DNA of 6,699 bases. Source: Thermodesulfatator sp. (GTDB lineage: Bacteria > Desulfobacterota > Thermodesulfobacteria > Thermodesulfobacteriales > Thermodesulfobacteriaceae). How positions within the stretch are numbered: the stretch's first letter is position 1; each line of letters begins with the position of its first letter. The notes below the pieces were generated by a model, which was not told the DNA's origin, made no database searches, and saw only the letters and a list, made by a program, of their open reading frames with translations. Position numbers and translations under genes: made by a program. Location: the NCBI GenBank assembly GCA_026993045.1, contig JALWWR010000065.1, positions 1-6,699 on the forward strand. The letters run 5' to 3'. This document shows positions 1 to 6,105 of the stretch, piece after piece.

Positions 1-545
1 TAGAGTTTCAAGGGGGGGTCTTGGTGGGGGCTACGGTGATTTTTGGGGGAGCGGTGTTTTTGAACCGTGAGATCCAATTGGAGGAGGCGGTGGTGGTAGA
101 GCCGGGGGCCTTGATCCAAGGGCCGGCCTGGATCGGGCCCGAGACCCAGGTCCGCCAAGGAGCCTATCTTCGAGGAAACGTGTTGGCTGGTCGGGCCTGC
201 GTGATCGGCCATACCACAGAGGTCAAAAACGCCATCTTTTTAGATGGGGCTAAGGCCGGCCATTTTGCCTATGTAGGGGATAGTATCTTGGGAAGGGAGG
301 TCAACCTCGGGGCTGGGACCAAGCTGGCCAACCTGAAATTGACCAGGACCACGGTGAAGATCCGGATTGGCTCTAAGGTGTGGGATACCGGGCTGCGAAA
401 GCTTGGGGCTATCCTCGGAGATGGGGTTCAAACCGGCTGTAACAGCGTTACCAACCCTGGGACCCTTATTGGCCCGGGGTCTTTTCTCCTCCCCAACACT
501 ACCGCGGGCCCAGGGCTTATCCCTCCCAAAAAAGTAATCCGCTGA
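1..545 (+). CDS. Left-handed beta-helix (hexapeptide) protein, GlmU/glucose-1-phosphate thymidylyltransferase C-terminal-like; 5' end outside window
   Basis: The reading frame is open from base 3 to the TGA at 543-545, so the gene most likely begins upstream of the window. About 180 residues are visible. They are almost entirely hexapeptide repeats of the [LIV]-G-x4 kind, which fold as a left-handed parallel beta-helix. Recognisable stretches are GAYLRGNV, VIGHTTEVKN, YVGDSILG, NLGAGTKLANLKL and NPGTLIGPGS, in the order typical of the C-terminal domain of GlmU-like and glucose-1-phosphate thymidylyltransferase-like sugar nucleotidyltransferases. Stand-alone relatives without the catalytic Rossmann domain also exist. 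The role is probably in nucleotide-sugar or envelope precursor synthesis, but the substrate cannot be read from this part. A TTG at 21 with a G-rich run just upstream is an alternative start. I disfavour it because it would cut into the repeats. It ends 31 nt before the next gene, so an operon is likely. Confidence 0.8.
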   Translation, partial: EFQGGVLVGATVIFGGAVFLNREIQLEEAVVVEPGALIQGPAWIGPETQVRQGAYLRGNVLAGRACVIGHTTEVKNAIFLDGAKAGHFAYVGDSILGREVNLGAGTKLANLKLTRTTVKIRIGSKVWDTGLRKLGAILGDGVQTGCNSVTNPGTLIGPGSFLLPNTTAGPGLIPPKKVIR

Positions 546-576
546 GGGTAAAATCTAAAAACAAAGGAGGAATTTT

Positions 577-1437
577 ATGTGGAAGACTTTGGTGGTAACA
601 GGATGCATCTTACTTTTGTTAGGGGCTGGTGTTAGGGCCCAAGAAGGTCTTATAGCCAAGGTGGGGCCTTATACCCTCACCCAGGAAGACTTTAAGAAAG
701 AGCTTGAGGCCAACGCCCAGCTTAAGGCCTTGCTCCAAGTCCGGCCGGATCTCAAAAAACTTTTAGTAGACCGTTGGGTGGAGGTTACGCTTTTGGCTTT
801 GGGCGGCAAGAAAGAAGGCCTTCTCAAGGATCCCGAGGTTCAGGCCCAGATCGAGGAACAGACTCGGATGATCCTGGCCCAATACTACTTTCAGCGGAAG
901 GTCTTAAAAGACCTCAAGGTGAGCGAAAGGGAACTCCAAGAATATTATTTGAAACATAAGACTGATTATGAACTCCCTGAAAGGGTTCAGGCCCGACACA
1001 TCTTGGTTCGTTTTCCGGCCCACGCCCAACCAGAACAAGAAAAAGAGGCCTTAAAAAAGATAGAAGAGATCCGCAAGAAAATTGCGGCGGGGGCGGACTT
1101 TGCGGAGATGGCCCGCAAGTATTCCGAGGATCCCGGAACCAAAGAAAAGGGCGGGGATCTGGGACTTTTTGCCCGAGGGCAAATGGTGCCGGAGTTTGAG
1201 GAAGCGGTCTTCAAACTGAAGGTGGGAGAGCTCAGCTCCCCTATTAGAACCCGTTTTGGCTACCATTTAGTAAAAGTGGAGGCCAAAGTACCGGCGCAAT
1301 CTCAGCCTTTTGAAAAGGTGAAAAATCAGGTCCGCCAAGACCTGCTAGAAGCTAAAAGGAAAGAAAAGCTTCAGGCCTTGTTAAAAAAGCTCCAAAAGGA
1401 ATATCCCGTAGAAGTGCATCCCGAAAATCTCCCGTGA
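577..1437 (+). CDS. Periplasmic parvulin-type peptidyl-prolyl cis-trans isomerase (SurA/PpiC family)
   Basis: This 286-residue protein should be a periplasmic foldase that isomerises Xaa-Pro bonds and may chaperone exported or outer-membrane proteins. The ATG is preceded by AAAGGAGG at 563-570. Residues 1-21 form a Sec signal peptide (Lys3, Leu-rich core, VRA cleavage site before Gln22). A charged helical SurA_N-like segment spans about 22-130. A single parvulin domain covers about 135-237, with the expected motifs: RHILVRF with His141, SEDPG at 183-187, GGDLG at 192-196, Met203, PEFEEAVF with Phe207, and FGYH ending in His230. The C-terminus (241-286) is a Lys-rich helix resembling the SurA/PpiC tail. 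SurA of E. coli has two parvulin domains, so this is nearer to the single-domain PpiC/PrsA type. No lipobox is seen. The stop overlaps the next gene's GTG by 4 nt, and the HtrA protease downstream fits an envelope quality-control theme. Confidence 0.9.
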   Translation: MWKTLVVTGCILLLLGAGVRAQEGLIAKVGPYTLTQEDFKKELEANAQLKALLQVRPDLKKLLVDRWVEVTLLALGGKKEGLLKDPEVQAQIEEQTRMILAQYYFQRKVLKDLKVSERELQEYYLKHKTDYELPERVQARHILVRFPAHAQPEQEKEALKKIEEIRKKIAAGADFAEMARKYSEDPGTKEKGGDLGLFARGQMVPEFEEAVFKLKVGELSSPIRTRFGYHLVKVEAKVPAQSQPFEKVKNQVRQDLLEAKRKEKLQALLKKLQKEYPVEVHPENLP

Positions 1438-2045
1438 TTTCCAGGCCTTGGTGGCAGATCTTAGAGGAAAAAGGGTCCTTTCCAGACCCGGAAAGGACCT
1501 TTCTTTTTTTAGACCTTGAGACCGAAGGCCTATCCAAGGAAAGAAACGCCATTACCGTGGTGGGCACTTACGCCCAAGATAGATACCGGGCCTTTGTCCA
1601 GGGAGTCAATCTCCACCGAGCGGCAGAGTTCCTCCAGGCCTTTCCGGTCTGGGTGACTTTCGGGGGGACCCATTTTGACCTCCCCTTTTTAAAGAAACAT
1701 TTTCCAGAGCTGGAACTTCCGGTTTGGCACATAGATTTGCGTTTTCTTTTTCGGCGCCTGGGTTATCGCGGGGGACTCAAGAAGCTGGAGCTGGAGTTCG
1801 GGCTTTTTCGAAAGAGCCGAGGGCTTGACGGCTACGAGGCGGTAAAGCTCTGGCAAAGATGGCAAAGGTCTAAAGACCGCCAGGCCCTTCGGACCCTGCT
1901 CCTTTATAACCGGGAAGACGTGGAAAATCTCAAACCCTTGTTGGAGATTGCTTGCGAGCTTTGTGAGTTGACAGGCCAGGACCTCTTTTCTACCTTATCC
2001 CCTGAAGGAGGAAGATCTTGTCGGAAAAGGATCCCCTCACCTTGA
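1434..2045 (+). CDS. RNase H-like DEDD 3'-5' exonuclease domain protein (YprB-type ribonuclease H fold)
   Basis: The 203-residue protein has the layout of the YprB-type RNase H-like (RNase_H_2) family, metal-dependent nucleases of the DnaQ/DEDD superfamily. Exo I is FLFLDLETEGL with Asp27 and Glu29. Exo II is THFDLPFL with Asp82. A family-typical HIDLRFLFRRLGY follows at 99-111. Exo III is YNREDVENL with Asn159 and Asp162. All four acidic ligands are therefore present and the enzyme should be active on nucleic acid, but DNA versus RNA cannot be decided here. No signal peptide is seen, so it is cytoplasmic. The start is GTG at 1434, in the GTGA overlap with the isomerase stop, and no other good start lies before Exo I; translation is probably coupled. 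The last 28 nt overlap the next gene, so the C-terminal tail past about residue 193 is probably not under strong functional constraint. Confidence 0.85.
   Translation: MISRPWWQILEEKGSFPDPERTFLFLDLETEGLSKERNAITVVGTYAQDRYRAFVQGVNLHRAAEFLQAFPVWVTFGGTHFDLPFLKKHFPELELPVWHIDLRFLFRRLGYRGGLKKLELEFGLFRKSRGLDGYEAVKLWQRWQRSKDRQALRTLLLYNREDVENLKPLLEIACELCELTGQDLFSTLSPEGGRSCRKRIPSP
2005..2011 (+). promoter_or_regulatory. Shine-Dalgarno that fixes the TTG start of the diadenylate cyclase
   Basis: AAGGAGG lies 6 nt before the TTG at 2018. No ATG or GTG nearby has a comparable site, so it supports TTG as the true start. It sits inside the end of the upstream nuclease gene, which suggests translational coupling. 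Confidence 0.75.
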
Positions 2046-2992
2046 CCATCACGGAAAGGTTTCTGGAATACGCCTGCGACCTAGCCTCTATCTTGCCTTC
2101 CAGCGCCATTTTGGTTTACGCGGACGTCTTTCCCGGAGGGGAAGAGAGAGAGCGGTTTATAGAGCGAGCCAAGCCCCGAAAACTCTGTTTGGTGACCAGA
2201 AAAAAAGACTTTGCTTCCCCCGAAGGGGTGGAGGTCATTCAGGTGCCCGAAATCAAGCTCACTCGTCTAGGCCAAATAAAGGTAGCGGTCCTTATCGGGG
2301 TGGCCCGGGGCCTTTTTTCCCACGAGGATGTTCTGGTTTGTCTTTCGGGGGTGGCAGAAAGCGGCTATCTCGACGCCCTCTTTATCTTCGATTTGGACAA
2401 GGAGTTTGAGACCTTTGCCCTGGTGCAACTAGAGGATCTCAAAGAGATCGTACGCCCAGAGGTCTTTCAGGTGGTCCTTTCCATTGCTATTACTCTGGCC
2501 ACCCAGGGCCGAGAGGGCAAACCTATTGGGACCTGTTTTATAGTGGGGGATACGGACGAGGTCCTCCAATACTGTGAGCAGATGGTGATCAATCCCTTCC
2601 GGGGTTATCCCGAAAATGAGCGCAATATCCTAGATCCCCGGTTAGAGGAGACCGTAAAAGAGTTTGCCCTCTTAGACGGGGCCTTTATAATCCGCGGAGA
2701 CGTGGTCATAGAGACCGCAGGGGCCTATATCCGTACCGGAGTAGTCAGTGCTGATATCCCCAGTGGTCTAGGGGCTCGTCACCGCTCGGCCGCGGCCATA
2801 ACGGCTTTGACCAAGGCCGTGGCCATTACAGTCAGTCAATCCACAGGCACGGTCACCGTGTTTCGGGACGGAAAGATCGTGATGGAGATCGAAAAACCCC
2901 ATCCCTTAGGGCCGGAAACCCGCTGGCGCCGGGCCTTCTATCAAGGCCCTCACGCCCCTTCAGAGTGGCCCCATGAAAGGGAGAACTTTTAA
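2018..2992 (+). CDS. Diadenylate cyclase (c-di-AMP synthase) with DacZ-like N-terminal domain and DisA_N/DAC catalytic domain
   Basis: The 324-residue protein should condense two ATP into cyclic di-AMP. The C-terminal half (about 150-295) is a DAC domain. It carries the two diagnostic motifs, DGA at 220-222 (LLDGAFII) and RHR at 254-256 (GARHRSAA), plus SQSTGTVTVF near 274-283, which matches the S-x-S/E-T-G strand of the family. The N-terminal 140 residues are a separate alpha/beta domain with LVYADVF, GVEVIQVPEI, QIKVAVLIGVARGLF and a CLSGVAES turn. This resembles the pyruvate-kinase-C-like domain of archaeal DacZ cyclases. There are no transmembrane helices (unlike CdaA) and no helix-hairpin-helix DNA-binding domain (unlike DisA), so a soluble cytoplasmic enzyme is expected. 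The start is TTG with a strong Shine-Dalgarno and overlaps the nuclease by 28 nt. htrA follows after 25 nt. The DAC call is firm; the DacZ subclass is from memory of the domain layout. Confidence 0.87.
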   Translation: MSEKDPLTLTITERFLEYACDLASILPSSAILVYADVFPGGEERERFIERAKPRKLCLVTRKKDFASPEGVEVIQVPEIKLTRLGQIKVAVLIGVARGLFSHEDVLVCLSGVAESGYLDALFIFDLDKEFETFALVQLEDLKEIVRPEVFQVVLSIAITLATQGREGKPIGTCFIVGDTDEVLQYCEQMVINPFRGYPENERNILDPRLEETVKEFALLDGAFIIRGDVVIETAGAYIRTGVVSADIPSGLGARHRSAAAITALTKAVAITVSQSTGTVTVFRDGKIVMEIEKPHPLGPETRWRRAFYQGPHAPSEWPHERENF

Positions 2993-3004
2993 GGCAAGTC
3001 CTTT

Positions 3005-3012
3005 AAAGGAGG
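3005..3012 (+). promoter_or_regulatory. Shine-Dalgarno that fixes the htrA start
   Basis: AAAGGAGG ends 5 nt before the ATG at 3018. The in-frame ATG at 2973 has no comparable site and would add 15 polar residues ahead of the signal peptide, so 3018 is chosen. Confidence 0.85.
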
Positions 3013-3017
3013 AGAAG

Positions 3018-4526
3018 ATGCGAAAAATAGGTTTGAAGATCTTACTTCTGTTTTTTTGTTTAGGGCTTAGCGGGCCTTCCCAGGCTGCTCCTGGTTTGTG
3101 GGACAGTTTGTTCAAAGTAAAAAAGGTGACCCCAGAGAAGGAGGCCCCCCCTCAACCTTTGGGCCGGGACCTGGCGGTGGCCCAAAGCCTTTCCCGGGCC
3201 TTTGCCTCGGTGGTGGAAAAGGCCGGGCCGGCGGTGGTCTTTATAGAAGTGGAAAAGACCGTGGTAAAAAAAGTCCCCGAGGGCCATCCCCCCTTTCCCT
3301 TCGGCCCTTTTCCCTTTGATTTCTTTGGAGACGATTTTATGCGAAGGTTCTTCCCCCAACTTCCCCGCAAGTTTAAACAGAAAGGAGCCGGATCTGGTTT
3401 TATCGTAAGCCCGGACGGGCTCATCTTTACCAACAACCACGTGGTAGCTGATGCAGACAAGGTCACGGTCCGTCTAGTAGACGGGAGAAGTTTCAAGGCC
3501 AAGATCTTGGGTAAAGACCCCCAGTCTGACGTAGCGGTCCTAAAGATCGAGGCTAAGGATCTCCCCACCGTGCCTCTGGGAGACTCGGATGGCATCGAGG
3601 TAGGAGAATGGGTGATCGCCATTGGCAATCCCTTCGGTTTGAGTCACACCGTAACCGTGGGGGTGGTGAGCGCTAAAGGACGAAGTGGTTTGGGCATTAC
3701 GGATTACGAAGACTTTATCCAGACCGACGCCGCTATCAACCCCGGAAACTCCGGGGGGCCGCTTTTAAACTTAAAGGGAGAAGTCATTGGCATGAACACC
3801 GCCATTTTTACCCGTTCCGGGGGATACATGGGGATAGGATTCGCCATCCCCATCAATATCGTGAAACTGGTGGCCGAACAGCTGGTAAAACAAGGGAAAG
3901 TGGTACGAGGCTGGCTGGGAGTGGTGATTCAGGACCTTACGCCAGCCCTGGCCGAAGAGTTCGGTCTTAAAAAGGCCGAAGGGGCCTTGGTGGCGGAGGT
4001 GATGAAGGGTTCGCCGGCGCACCGGGCCGGTCTTAAGGCTGGGGATGTGATCGTGGGCTATAACGGCAAGCCCGTAAAGAACTCTTCGGAGCTTCGGACC
4101 CTGGTAGGGCTCACCCATCCCGGCACTGCCATAGACCTGGAGATTATCCGCAACGGAAAGCGCCAAACCCTTAAGGTGACCATTGGAGAATATCCCAAAG
4201 AGGGCTGGCAGAAGGCCGCGGCGCCGGAATTGGACCAACTCCTTGAAAAGTTTGGCTTTAAGGTCCAGGCCTTAACCCCAGATTTGGCTCAAGAACTAGG
4301 CTACGATGTAAAGCGCGGGGTAATAATATCCGCGGTGGCCCCAGGAAGTCCGGCCTCCATGGCGGATTTGCGTCCAGGGCTGCTCATCGAGGAGGTCAAC
4401 CGCAAACCGGTAAAAACCCTGGAAGATTTTTATCAAGCCTTAGCTGTCTCTCAAAAGACCGGACGAGTGTTATTGCTGGTGCGCGATCAACGCTTCCGAC
4501 GCTTCGTGGTGCTTTCCTTGCGTTAA
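3018..4526 (+). CDS. degP: HtrA/Do-family periplasmic serine endoprotease with two PDZ domains (DegP/DegQ type)
   Basis: This 502-residue protein (counted from ATG 3018) should degrade or refold misfolded proteins in the periplasm. Residues 1-23 are a Sec signal peptide with a Leu/Phe-rich core and a PSQA cleavage site. The trypsin-like domain (about 55-290) has the full triad: His141 in TNNHVVA, Asp171 in QSDVAVL, and Ser245 in NPGNSGGPLL. Two PDZ domains follow, at about 297-390 (opening GWLGVVIQDL, with GSPAHRAGLKAGDVI) and about 410-500 (with GSPASMADLRPGLLI). The loop at about 88-118, the LA-loop position, is unusually rich in Phe and Pro. The length matches DegP/DegQ/MucD proteins. It is the last gene of the block and is followed at once by a strong hairpin. 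No separate promoter is evident within the 25-nt gap, so it is probably transcribed with the upstream genes. Confidence 0.95.
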   Translation: MRKIGLKILLLFFCLGLSGPSQAAPGLWDSLFKVKKVTPEKEAPPQPLGRDLAVAQSLSRAFASVVEKAGPAVVFIEVEKTVVKKVPEGHPPFPFGPFPFDFFGDDFMRRFFPQLPRKFKQKGAGSGFIVSPDGLIFTNNHVVADADKVTVRLVDGRSFKAKILGKDPQSDVAVLKIEAKDLPTVPLGDSDGIEVGEWVIAIGNPFGLSHTVTVGVVSAKGRSGLGITDYEDFIQTDAAINPGNSGGPLLNLKGEVIGMNTAIFTRSGGYMGIGFAIPINIVKLVAEQLVKQGKVVRGWLGVVIQDLTPALAEEFGLKKAEGALVAEVMKGSPAHRAGLKAGDVIVGYNGKPVKNSSELRTLVGLTHPGTAIDLEIIRNGKRQTLKVTIGEYPKEGWQKAAAPELDQLLEKFGFKVQALTPDLAQELGYDVKRGVIISAVAPGSPASMADLRPGLLIEEVNRKPVKTLEDFYQALAVSQKTGRVLLLVRDQRFRRFVVLSLR

Positions 4527-4529
4527 GAG

Positions 4530-4556
4530 ATAGGCCCCCACCCTGTGGGGGCCTAT
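4530..4556 (+). terminator. Perfect 12-bp hairpin after htrA
   Basis: The left arm ATAGGCCCCCAC (4530-4541) pairs perfectly with GTGGGGGCCTAT (4545-4556) around a CCT loop, starting 4 nt after the htrA stop. Only a few scattered T residues follow, not a clean U-tract. It may be a weaker intrinsic terminator or an mRNA 3'-end stabiliser. Position and stem strength make termination the best reading. Confidence 0.75.
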
Positions 4557-4610
4557 TAGTCTCAACCATCAATATTCCTTCTTTTATGGATCTTTTCACT
4601 AAAAATTTCC

Positions 4611-4652
4611 CTTAAGCTTTTCCTAAGTTAATTAAGTAATAAAAAGCTTTAG
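4611..4652. repeat. Imperfect 11-bp inverted repeat in the yedF leader
   Basis: CTTAAGCTTTT (4611-4621) and AAAAGCTTTAG (4642-4652) are reverse complements with one mismatch, separated by a 20-nt AT-rich spacer that holds the palindrome TTAATTAA (4628-4635). The repeat ends just before the yedF start and its right arm touches the Shine-Dalgarno GAGGT (4652-4656). It could be an operator or a leader hairpin. The AT-rich stretch is also the likely promoter area for yedF, but I could not pick a convincing -35/-10 pair. Confidence 0.45.
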
Positions 4653-4661
4653 AGGTCGGTT

Positions 4662-5258
4662 ATGAGGGAGCTTGACTGTCGAGGGTTGCCCTGTCCCCAA
4701 CCGGTCTTAAAGACCAAAGAGGCCCTGGAAGAGATCTCCGAGGGCGAAGTCCTTGAAGTTTTGGTGGACAACGAGGCCGCCCTTAAAAATGTTACCCGCT
4801 TTGCTGAGGCCCAGGGACACCAGGTAAAAAGCGAGGCCCAAGGAGAGCTTTTTAGGATTCGCATTCAAAAACAGGGTCCCAGTTCTCCGGTGGAGGGTAT
4901 CTCTTGCGCCCATTCTGAAGGGATCTCCAAAGTGCTGGTGATAGCCTCCGATAAGATGGGAGAAGGCGATCCGGAGTTGGGGGTTAAACTCCTTAAGGCC
5001 TTTATCAAAACCTTAAGAGAAGTTTCTCCCAAGCCCCAAAGCCTTATCTTTTTCAATCGAGGAGTCTTTTTGACCACCGAGGGATCTCCAGTGCTGGAGG
5101 ACCTTAAAGTTTTAGAAAAAGAAGGGGTGGAGATCCTTTCTTGTTGGACTTGTCTTTCACATTACGGCCTGGAGGACCGTCTTGAAGTGGGCCAGGCCAG
5201 TAACATGTACGAAATCCTTTCCCGCCTGGTTAAGGCCTCCTCGGTGATTCGGCCCTAA
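4662..5258 (+). CDS. yedF: YedF: sulfurtransferase-like selenium metabolism protein (TusA-like + DsrE-like domains)
   Basis: The 198-residue cytoplasmic protein has two domains. Residues 1-70 are a TusA/SirA-like domain opening LDCRGLPCPQPV, with the CPxP cysteine at Cys11 that carries persulfide (or selenide) in this family, and Cys6 nearby. After a short linker (71-87, containing Cys82), residues 88-198 form a DsrE-like domain with KVLVIASDKMG, FFNRGVFL and a cysteine pair CWTC at 151-154. This two-domain order is that of the YedF family linked to selenium metabolism, often found with selD and selenocysteine genes. None of those is in this window, so the selenium role rests on family knowledge. 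The ATG at 4662 has GAGGT 5 nt upstream. The gene stands apart from htrA behind a hairpin and a 105-nt gap, so it probably has its own promoter. Confidence 0.85.
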   Translation: MRELDCRGLPCPQPVLKTKEALEEISEGEVLEVLVDNEAALKNVTRFAEAQGHQVKSEAQGELFRIRIQKQGPSSPVEGISCAHSEGISKVLVIASDKMGEGDPELGVKLLKAFIKTLREVSPKPQSLIFFNRGVFLTTEGSPVLEDLKVLEKEGVEILSCWTCLSHYGLEDRLEVGQASNMYEILSRLVKASSVIRP

Positions 5259-5320
5259 CCTCTGGTTTCTTAGGTTAACTGCCGTTATATTTGAGGGTAA
5301 GACCTTTTAGGGGGCCTTAG

Positions 5321-5584
5321 ATGAAAAAACTCCTGTTAATTTTGGGATTTTGGCTGGCGGGTTTGGGGCCGGTTTGGGCCAACGGACATCCCTCAGAAAC
5401 TAAGATTCAGTGGGGTTTTAGCCTCATTTCGGGGCTTATTTTAGGGGCCCTTCTTTTAGGTACCGCGGCGGCCGGGCACCTCTTTTTAAAGCGCAAGGTC
5501 TCTCGCCAGGTGCATCATCTAGCGGCTTATAGCACCCTTCTTTGGGCCCTGGTGCACGGTATCTACAATATCTTTTTTCACTGA
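5321..5584 (+). CDS. Unrecognised small exported membrane protein with two helices and conserved-looking histidines
   Basis: I do not recognise this 87-residue protein. Residues 1-20 form a clear signal peptide (MKK, Leu-rich core, VWA before Asn21). Two hydrophobic segments follow, about 31-52 and 67-86, joined by a basic loop (LKRKVSRQ, 56-63). That loop should lie in the cytoplasm, leaving both termini in the periplasm. Histidines fall at 23, 53, 65, 66, 79 and 87. His53 and His66 lie near the cytoplasmic face and His79 sits 13 residues further along the second helix, a spacing seen in haem-b-binding helices. Haem or metal binding is therefore conceivable but unproven. The ATG has AGGGGG 6 nt upstream. 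Its stop codon overlaps the smpB Shine-Dalgarno, so the two are probably cotranslated, although no functional link to SmpB is implied. Coding is supported by the signal peptide, ribosome binding site and tight spacing. Confidence 0.75.
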   Translation: MKKLLLILGFWLAGLGPVWANGHPSETKIQWGFSLISGLILGALLLGTAAAGHLFLKRKVSRQVHHLAAYSTLLWALVHGIYNIFFH

Positions 5585-5592
5585 GGACCGCG

Positions 5593-6048
5593 ATGGAAAA
5601 GACCGTAGCTACCAATAAGAAGGCCCGTTTTCTTTATGACATAGAGGAGACTTACGAGGCGGGTTTGGTTTTAGAAGGTCATGAAGTGAAGAGTTTACGA
5701 ATGGGCCGGGCCAACCTGGCTGACAGTTTCGCTCGAGTCGTAAATGGGGAAGTTTTCCTTTACAACCTTCACATCAGTCCCTATCCCCATTCCAGGGAAG
5801 CCGCACACAGCGATCCCCGGCGAACTCGTAAGCTCTTGCTAAAAAAATGGGAGATCAATCGCCTGGCGGGAAAGGTCATGGAACGAGGCTACACCCTGAT
5901 CCCCTTGCGAATCTATTTTAAGGACGGCTGGGCCAAGGTGGAGCTGGCCTTGGCCAAGGGCAAAAAACTTCACGATCGCCGAGAGACTATCAAACGGCGT
6001 GAAGAAGAGCGCGAACTAAGACGCCGCTACAAGGGCAAGATCCGTTAA
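5593..6048 (+). CDS. smpB: SsrA-binding protein SmpB
   Basis: The 151-residue protein binds the tRNA-like part of tmRNA and brings it to ribosomes stalled on broken mRNA, the first step of trans-translation. The sequence follows the family throughout: [18 protein letters not shown] (7-24), [18 protein letters not shown] (29-46), [14 protein letters not shown] (51-64), [10 protein letters not shown] (74-83), [12 protein letters not shown] (101-112) and [11 protein letters not shown] (121-131). A basic tail (132-151) follows, which in SmpB enters the empty mRNA channel. The start at 5593 is chosen because it gives the normal length and N-terminus and has GAGGA at 5583-5587. An in-frame ATG at 5542 would add 17 residues read from inside the upstream gene. 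The partner RNA gene ssrA starts 57 nt after the stop, a common arrangement. Confidence 0.97.
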   Translation: MEKTVATNKKARFLYDIEETYEAGLVLEGHEVKSLRMGRANLADSFARVVNGEVFLYNLHISPYPHSREAAHSDPRRTRKLLLKKWEINRLAGKVMERGYTLIPLRIYFKDGWAKVELALAKGKKLHDRRETIKRREEERELRRRYKGKIR

Positions 6049-6054
6049 GGTCTC

Positions 6055-6082
6055 TAGACATTCCCTGAAGGTGTCTTATATT
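6055..6082 (+). promoter_or_regulatory. Probable sigma70-type promoter of ssrA
   Basis: TAGACA (6055-6060, 5 of 6 to TTGACA) is followed after 16 nt by TATATT (6077-6082, 5 of 6 to TATAAT). Initiation would fall near 6089, leaving a leader of roughly 16 nt before the mature tmRNA 5' end at 6106, which RNase P would remove. No terminator separates smpB from ssrA, so some read-through from smpB is also possible. Confidence 0.6.
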
Positions 6083-6105
6083 TAAATTTGGTTCTTTGAG
6101 AAGTA

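Noticed and set aside
21..23. TTG at 21 as the true start of the first gene
   Set aside because: The frame stays open to the window edge and the beta-helix repeats appear to be already under way. It cannot be excluded, because a G-rich run precedes it.
2973..3017. ATG at 2973 as the htrA start
   Set aside because: It would overlap the cyclase, lacks a good ribosome binding site and puts 15 polar residues before the signal peptide. The ATG at 3018 has AAAGGAGG at 5 nt.
3060..3628. Long minus-strand open frames opposite htrA
   Set aside because: They lie antisense to a confident gene, have no recognisable motifs or ribosome binding sites, and are explained by codon bias of the real strand.
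5296..5318. Weak hairpin around the ribosome binding site of the 87-residue membrane protein
   Set aside because: TAAGACC/GGCCTTA pairs only with an A-C mismatch and is too short to claim as a regulatory structure.
5542..5592. ATG at 5542 as the smpB start
   Set aside because: It lies inside the upstream small gene and adds 17 residues not seen in SmpB. The ATG at 5593 gives the normal family N-terminus.
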